DNA from: Isoetes taiwanensis
Taxonomy: Eukaryota > Streptophyta > Lycopodiopsida > Isoetales > Isoetaceae
NCBI GenBank assembly: GCA_021234155.1
Contig: JAJEKV010000039.1
Location: 7,290,506 to 7,354,505 of the forward strand
Length of the DNA stretch: 64,000 bases
Direction of reading: 5' to 3'
A program made the position numbers and the translations under genes. Position 1 is the stretch's first letter, and every line of letters starts with the position of its first letter. The notes under the pieces are model-generated. The model saw only the letters and a list, made by a program, of their open reading frames with translations, did not search any database and was not told the origin of the DNA. Shown here piece by piece: positions 57,171 through 64,000 of this stretch.

Positions 57171-57599
57171 ATTTTGTAATGTGCAAATTACATTGTGAAA
57201 TATATTAATTGAATTCAATTTAAATTTTTATGCTTTGTTCTTATTATTTGTGATTTTTTGTTATGTTAATTTTATGCTCGATTCTATTTTTTATTCTTAG
57301 ATTTATTAAACATTTAATTACATATTAAACAATAATGCTTATCTACCATTAATATAATTTAATCAATATTTGTTTCTATTTTTTTGTTCATAATTTTAAA
57401 TTTTAAATATTTATTTAAATATTTATTAATTTTGAATATTTATATTTATTAATACTATTAAATTATTTTGATAATATTAATATTAAATATTACTAAATAT
57501 TTATTTATATTAAATATTTGTTAATTTTGAATATGAATATTAATCAATCATAAATCATATTGAATAATATTAAATTGGATTTTTTTTATCAAAATTTTA
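57171..57599. other. Very AT-rich stretch
   Basis: Runs of TAAATATTTATTAAT-like sequence, with no frame and no repeat partner in the window. It is probably internal non-coding DNA of the CACTA-type element. Confidence 0.4.
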
Positions 57600-57907
57600 A
57601 TCGCTCTCCCTCCAGGGCGGATCCCACGCCAACGCCAGCCGCCAGAAGGACAAAATGCTAAATAGACAGTGACAACACACGCCAACGCTGTTGAACGACG
57701 CTTCACACGCTGGGCAGCCATCGCCAGCCGCTTTTACGCTACCGCAACGCTAACCGATCGACATGATGACGCAGTACTTTTCGCCGCTGAACGACCCGGA
57801 CGCCGAATAGACGCCGCTTTATCGACGCTTTGATTTATCATCGACGCAAATCAACGACGCCCTGACGCCGTAATAGACGCCGTGAATGTGGCTTTGGTTT
57901 TGTAGTG
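57600..57907. mobile_element. Right end of a CACTA-type DNA transposon
   Basis: The sequence ends TTTGGTTTTGTAGTG, whose complement is CACTACAAAACC, the hallmark terminus of CACTA (En/Spm) elements. The last 300 bp carry many short GACGCCG/AACGACG/GACGCC repeats in both orientations, typical subterminal transposase-binding repeats. The base after it begins the GC-rich satellite. The left terminus is not found in the window, so the full extent is unknown; the AT-rich 57170-57600 and broken frames left of it may belong to it. Confidence 0.65.
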
Positions 57908-60900
57908 AGGGATCCTCGTAAGGTCCCTCGGGCTCATTTGACTTGGGAAGGGTGCCGCCGGCGGTTCCGGCAATGGCTGCCCTCGAAAAATGCTAAACCT
58001 AGACCCTCCGTAGAGTCAGATGGATTAGGAATCTACCGGGCAAAAACCTTATTTTCGACAATGGTTTATGAATGTTCGCTTTGGAGGAGAACATGCCCAA
58101 ACTCCTTGTCGTTCGTATTCTCTACCGGCACTCGCCGTGTCCTGCGTCAGAATCGCTGAAAACCTTTTCGAACTGGCAACCCACGGGTTTACGTTGACGC
58201 CCTCTCCTCATCGATTCGAGCACGACGGGAGTGGGTGTTGGACGCCAGAAAATCCCCAAACTCTAAGGCGGTCTCGGATTTCTCTCCCCTGTCCCTGGGA
58301 TCTGACGGGCGACCTCCCTTCCTCCCATCATGATTTGACTTCCAATGGACTCAACGCCGACATTGGGTTCCCGGGGACCAAGTTCCGGGTTCAAGACCAC
58401 CCGATCTTCCAAGAAGCCAAAGTAGCTCACTTCCATCACACTCACAGAATCACTGGCCTAGGATGTGGATGCGATACCGCCGAGAGGGCTGGAGTTTCTT
58501 TCTTTGCAAAACCGATCTTTGTAACTTCCTCCCTAGGGTAATTTCGGCCATTCCCGGACGATTTGGCAGGGTCGATTTGCCATTCCCCGAGCCTCCTGTG
58601 TCTCAACGACAAGACAATGCGGTTTCTACAAGGTCACCTCAGACGCCGGCTTGGACAAGTTCTCCTGCACCATCCGAATCTTTGGGCCTTCCCAAGAGGG
58701 GCCCCCGAACGGAGGATCCAACGGCCGGATAGGGGAACCGGCCCGGGAGGGTGGTTAGCGCAGCCTCGGGGAGCCAGAAGGGGGGTCACGGAACTTTTTG
58801 ATCCCGCCTTGGGGTCCTGACTCTCCCTTGTGAGGGATCCCCGCAAGGTCCCGCCTCGCTTGACTTGGGGAAGGGTGCCAGCCTGGTTGCCCGCAACCAA
58901 CCCGCCCCCGACCGCTTAAATGCTAACCCTTTGACCTAGACCTTCTCCCGAAATTTCAAAATTGGGTCGGCCGGAAATGGATTAGGATTCCAGCAAAGCA
59001 AAAATCAGAATTTATTTTCAGACAATGCATTAATTGCGACTTTATGAATGTCTTGCCATCGCAAAAGCTCTCATTTCTACTTCTGCCAAGACGGGAGGAG
59101 GATGTGCCAAACCCGGCCCGCCGGGCCTCTCTGTTCTCAGATTCGGGCAGCCACAACAGTCCTAAGTGCAACATCAAGTCTCGCCCCCCAAAACGCAAAC
59201 CCTTTCTAGGAACCCGGCAACCCACAGGTTTACGCTTTGAGGCCCTCTCCTTGTCGTGATTCAAAGGACCTTGGCGCCAAGTGGACTTGACGGGAGGGGC
59301 GTTGACGCCAGAGCACCACCCAAAAATCCCCCCTAAGTCGCTGTCTCCGACCCCTCTCTCCCCAAGGCCTCCCTGGGACCCGGACGGGCCACCTCCCTCT
59401 CCTGATCGCGATTTGACTCGCCAATGGAGTCAAAACGCCGGCTGCCCCGGGACCAAGTTCCGGCTGTAGACCACCGACCTCCAAGAAGCGCCAGTAGCTC
59501 ACTTCCATCACACTCGTAGTCAATTGGCCTAGGATGTGGGATGGGATACCGGCCGCGGGAGGGCGGAGTGTTTTTTTCTTTTGCAAACCGACCTTTGTAA
59601 CTTGCTCCTAGGGTAATTTCGCCATTCCCACGATTTAAGGGTCGATTTGCCATTCCTGAGCCTCCCTGCGTCTGAACGACAAGACAATGCGCTTACAAGG
59701 TCGACCTCAGACGCCTCCGGGGTTTGACAAGTTCTCCTAAGCGATCTCGAATCTTTTGGGCCTTCCCCAAGAGGGGCCTCGAACGGAGGATCCAACGGCC
59801 GGATAGGGGAACCGCCCGAGGGTGGTCATTAGCGCAGGGAGCGCCGCCAGAAGGGGCTGCCTCGAACTTTTTGATCCCGCCTGGGGTCCTGGACTCTCCC
59901 TCTTGTGAGGGATCCCCGCAAGGTCCCCGCCTCGCTTTTGACTTGGGGAGGGTGCCAGCTGGTTGCCCCGCAACGGGCTGCCCCGACCGCTCTAATGCTA
60001 ACCCTTTGACCTAGACCTTCTCCAAAATTTCAAAATTGGGTCAGGTGATGGAGATGGATTAGGATTCCACCGGGCAAAAAATCAGAATTTATTTTCGCAC
60101 AATGCATTAATTATGAATTTATGAATGTCTTGCCACCGCAAAGCCTCACTTTCTACTTGCCACATCGGGAGGGAGGACAGGCCCAAACTCCGGGCCCGCT
60201 GGTTCCCTTTGCTCAGATTCTCTGGCCGCTTTTCTTCTACCAAAGTGCAATGCATCAAGTCTCGGCCCCCAAAACGCAAACCCTTCTAGAACCCGGCAAC
60301 CCACTGTGGTTTACGCTTTGGAGGCCCTCCTTGTCGATTCTACAAGGACCTTGCTCGCGGACTTGACGCGGAGTGGGGTGTTGACGCCAGAGCACTTAAT
60401 TCCTAAAAAATCCCCCTAAGCCGCTGCCCCCAATTTCCTCTCCCCAAGGCCCTCGGGACTTTATTTGACAACCTCCCTCTCCTAATCGCTGATTTGACTC
60501 TCGCCAATGGACTCGAACGCCGACATTGCCCTGGGACCAAGTTCCGTGGGTGTGAAGACCACCCGATCTCCAAGAAGCCAAAGTAGGTCACTCCATCACA
60601 CTCGTAGTCAATTGGCCTAGGATGTGGATGCTGATACCGCCGTGGAGGGCGTGAGTGTTTTTTTCTTTTGCAAAACCGACCTTGTAACTTGCTCCCTAGG
60701 GTAATTTCGCCATTCCTGACGATTTGGCGGGTCTATTTGCCATTCCGAGCCTCCCCGCGTCCGAACGACAAGACAATGCGGTTTCTACAAGGCCGACCTC
60801 AGACGCCCCGGTTTGACAAGTTCTCCTGACCCATCTGGAATCTTTGGGCCTTCCCCAAGAGGGGCCCCCGAACGGAGGATCCAACGGTCGGATAGGGGAA

Positions 60901-63770
60901 CCGGCCCGGAGGGTGGTCATTAGCGCAGCCCCCTGGGAGCCGCCGTGAAGGGCTGCCGAACTTTTTGGATCCCGCCTCTTGGGGTCCGGACTCTCCCCTC
61001 TTGTGAGGGATCCCCGCAAGGTCCCGGCCTCGCTTGACTTGGGGAAGGGTGCCAGTTGCTGGTTCTCGCAACGGGCTGCCCCACCGCTCTAATGCTAACC
61101 CTTTGACCTAGACCTTCTCCTAAAAATTTCAAAATTGGGCCGTGTGCTGAAATGGATTAGGATTCCAAATGGCAAAAATCAGAATTTATTTTCGCAAATG
61201 CATTAATTGCGAATTTATGAATGTCTTGCCACCGCAAAGCGCCTCGACTTCTACTTGCCACATCGGGAGGAGGACAGGCCCAAACTCCGCCTCCGCCGCC
61301 TTTGTTCGTGATTCTCCGCTGCAGCCTTCTGCCAGGTCCCAGTGCAACAGACCAAGTCTCGCCCCAAAACGCAAACCCTTCTAGAACCCGGGCAAACCCA
61401 CGTGGTTTACGCTTTGAGGCCCTCTCCTTGTCGATTCAAGGGACCTTGGGCGCCCGTGACTTGACGGGAGTGGGGGTGTTGACGCCAGAGCACGGACCCC
61501 TAAAATCCCCCGGAAGCTGCTTGCCCCGAATTTCTCTCCCCAAAGGCCCCTGGGACGGACGGGCCACCTCCCCTCTCCTAATCGCGATTTGACTCGCCAA
61601 TGGAGTCTAACGCCGACGCTGCCCCTGGGACCAAGTTCCGCGGGCCGAAGACCACCACCTCCAAGAAGCCCAAAGTAGCTCACTTCCATCACACTCGTAA
61701 TCAATTGGCCTAGGGATGTGGATGCTGGATACCGCCGCGGAGGGCGGAGTGTTTTTTTCTTTGCAAAACCGACCTTGTAACTTGCTCCCTAGGGTAATTT
61801 CGGCCATTCCCAACGATTTGGCGGTGGTCGATTTGCCATTCCGAGCCTCCCCGTGCCCCGAACGACAAGACAATGCGGGTTTCTACAAGGCCGACCTCAG
61901 ACGCCGCTTTGACAAGTTCTCCCGACCGATCCGAATCTTTGGGCCTTCCCCGGAGGGGCCTCAATGAAGGATCCAACGGGTCGGATAGGGGAACCGGGCT
62001 CCTGAGGGTGGTCATTAGCGCAGCCCCCGGGAGCGCCGCTGCCAGAAGGGTCGCCGCCTCGAACTTTTTTTTTGATCCCGCCTGGGGGGTCCTGGACTCT
62101 CCCTCTTGTGAGGGATCCCCAAGGTCCCCGCCTCCGCTTTGACTTGGGAAGGGTGCCACTGTGTTCCCGCAACCTGCCACCTGACCGCTCTAATGCTAAC
62201 CCTTTGACCTAGACCTTCTCCAAAAATTTCAAAATTGGGTCCAGGTGGATGGAGATGGATTAGGAATCCAGCTGGCAAAAAATCAGAATTTATTTTCGTG
62301 ACAATGCATTAATTGCGAATTTATGAATGTCTTGCCATCAAAAAGCGCCCGACTTCTACTTGCCACACGGGAGGAGGACAGGCCCAAACTCCGCCCTCCT
62401 CACAATTCTTGTTCGTATTCTCCCCGGCTGCAGCCTGGCCAGGTCCCAGTAAGACCAAGTCTCGCCCCCAAAACGCAAAACCCTTCTAGAACCCGGGTAA
62501 CCCACAGGGTTTACGCTTTGGAGGCCCTCTCTTGTCGATTCGGCAAGGGACCTTGCTCTGCGGATTTGACGCGGGAGTGGGGTGTTGGGACGCCGAGCAC
62601 GACCCTAAAATCCCCCGGAAGCCGCTTGCCCCCAATTCCTCTCCCCCCAAGGCCCCTGGGACCCGACGCTTACTCCCCTCCCTGAATCAAGGATTTGACT
62701 CCGCCAATGGACTCAACGCCGACAAGGTTCCCGGGACCAAGTTCCGCGGGCTGTAAGACCACCCCACCTCCAAGAAGCGCCAAAGTAGCTCACTTCCATC
62801 AAACTCAGAGTCAATTGGCCTAGGATGTGGATGCTGATACCGCCGCGGAGGGCGGAGTGTTTTTTTCTTTTGCAAAACCGACCTTGTAACTTGCTCCCTA
62901 GGGTAATTTCGCCATTCCTGACGATTTGGCGCGTGGTCGATTTGCCATTCCCGAGCCTCCTTTGTCCGGAACGACAAGACAATGCGGTTTCTACAAGGCC
63001 GACCCCTCGTGATGCCCCGCTGGGTTTGACAAGTTCTCCTGACCGATCTGAATCTTTGGCCTTCCCCGAAGAGGGGCCCCCGAACGGAGGATCCAACGGC
63101 CGGATAGGGGAACCGCCCGGAGGGTGGTCATTAGCGCAGCCCCCGGGAGCGCCGCCAGAAGGGCTGCCTCGGAACTTTTTTTGATCCCGCCTTGGGTCCT
63201 GACTCTCCCTCTCTGTGAGGGATCCCCGCAAGGTCCCGGCCCTCGCTGACTTGGGGGGAAGGGTGCCACCCTTGCTCCGCAACCGCTGCCCCACTGCTCT
63301 AATGCTAACCCTTTGACCTAGACCTTCTCCAAATTTCAAAATTGGGTCTGGCTGAGATGGATTAGATTCCACCGCAAAAAAATCAGAATTTATTTTCAGA
63401 CAAATGCATTAATTAATTTATGAACTGAAGTCGCTTTGCCCTGAATTTCCTCTCCCCAAGGCCCCTGGGACTCGGACGCACACCTCCTCTCCCGAATCTG
63501 GCTGATTTGACTCGCCTTAATGGACTCAGAATCGACGCTAGGGACCAAGTTCGCGGCCGTAAGACCAAACTCTGCCCCCAAACAAAACCCCTTCTAGAAC
63601 TGCAAGTCAGGTTTACAAGCTGGAGGGCCTCTCCTTGTCGATTTGGTCGGGAATTGCAATCAGATCTTGACATGGAGTGGGGTGTTGACGCTGCAGGGCT
63701 GGACCCTAAACCCCTAAGTTGCTTGTCTCGAATCTTACTATTACAAGTTAATTATGCCATCCATGTCAAA
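57908..63770. repeat. GC-rich satellite, monomer about 1.1 kb
   Basis: The anchor GAGGGATCC occurs at 57907, 58832, 59907, 61004, 62110 and 63217, spacings 925, 1075, 1097, 1106 and 1107. Monomers share blocks such as GGAGGATCCAACGG, TTCAAAATTGGGTC and AATGCATTAATTGCGAATTT. The first monomer is shortened and the last (from about 63420) carries a large deletion. Copies differ by many one- to three-base indels, mostly at CTG, CAG and CCGG. Both strands show short frames but none is kept from monomer to monomer, so I call no gene. No rRNA or tRNA similarity was recognised. Confidence 0.88.
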
Positions 63771-64000
63771 TAGCTTTAGGAGCACCACAACAAGGGTATC
63801 TCTATCCATATGCCTTGATACTCCAAAACACAACCATCATCACAAGCAACCAACCCACCCCCCTCCCAACCCGCAGCACTAGTCTTTTTGCTTTTCTCAG
63901 AATCATTTAACTTCATTCTAGTAGTTATGATGCTTTTCTCAGAATCATTTATCTTCATTCTAATAGCTATGAAGCAATACGTAACTGAACGAAGTATGTG
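63771..64000. repeat. End of window with a 43-bp direct repeat
   Basis: CTTTTCTCAGAATCATTTA and the following CTTCATTCTA occur twice (63890-63931 and 63932-63974). The rest shows no feature. Confidence 0.6.

Noticed and set aside
57908-63770. Ribosomal spacer, rRNA genes or a protein-coding tandem gene family.
   Set aside because: No rRNA core sequence was recognised and no frame is conserved from monomer to monomer.
1-64000. Telomere repeat arrays (TTTAGGG/CCCTAAA).
   Set aside because: Only isolated partial matches were seen, such as near 63705; no array.

Overview
The window is nuclear DNA of a land plant, made almost entirely of transposable elements, microsatellites and satellite DNA. 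I see no intact host gene, rRNA, tRNA or CRISPR. The plant assignment rests on a Ty3/gypsy element of Tat-like type with a second (archaeal-type) RNase H, a CACTA-type terminus, a hAT-type MITE, plant-like splice signals (TACTAAC/TGCTAAY branch points) and mismatches between repeat copies that cluster at CAG/CTG (CHG) sites. The species cannot be fixed from this.

Layout: (1) 1-2126 holds duplicated gene-fragment DNA, ACGTCGTT palindromes and a TTC tract. (2) About 2127-52760 is a long head-to-tail array of elements, all read on the minus strand and joined at (GAA)n or (GGA)n tracts (TTC/TCC on the plus strand). The autonomous-looking family (here 'A') is an 8.19-kb Penelope-like element with a reverse transcriptase (YMDD box, no GIY-YIG domain) and an upstream ORF1. 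It is present as A1 (2778-10930), A2 (11122-19125) and A3 (19302-24313, 5'-truncated). Three other families, B (2.9-3.4 kb), C (about 2.7 kb) and D (about 3 kb), have no convincing coding region but share structured modules with A. (3) A 12.2-kb Tat-like LTR retrotransposon (35193-47418, minus strand, LTRs about 2.44 kb, target duplication AAGGG) splits the second C copy; the uninterrupted C copy gives the empty site at 25850-25854. (4) 52994-57907 holds a 125-bp tandem repeat, broken coding fragments and the right end of a CACTA element. (5) 57907-63770 is a GC-rich satellite with a monomer of about 1.1 kb.

The most interesting signal is in the minus-strand array. A hairpin module occurs in families A, B, C and D with its outer stem preserved by compensatory changes, and it carries a branch point, a 3' splice site and a GT-type 5' splice site. 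Two more hairpins and a shared 3' terminus (GAGGGAGGG..GTGGG followed by GAA repeats) complete a common architecture. I infer an endonuclease-lacking Penelope-like element that spreads, with non-autonomous partners, by inserting into or at (GAA)n tracts.

Caution: frame breaks in A1-A3 and in the LTR element lie mostly at CAG/CTG sites where sister copies are intact. Many 'pseudogene' calls may therefore be sequencing errors at CHG-methylated sites rather than real mutations.
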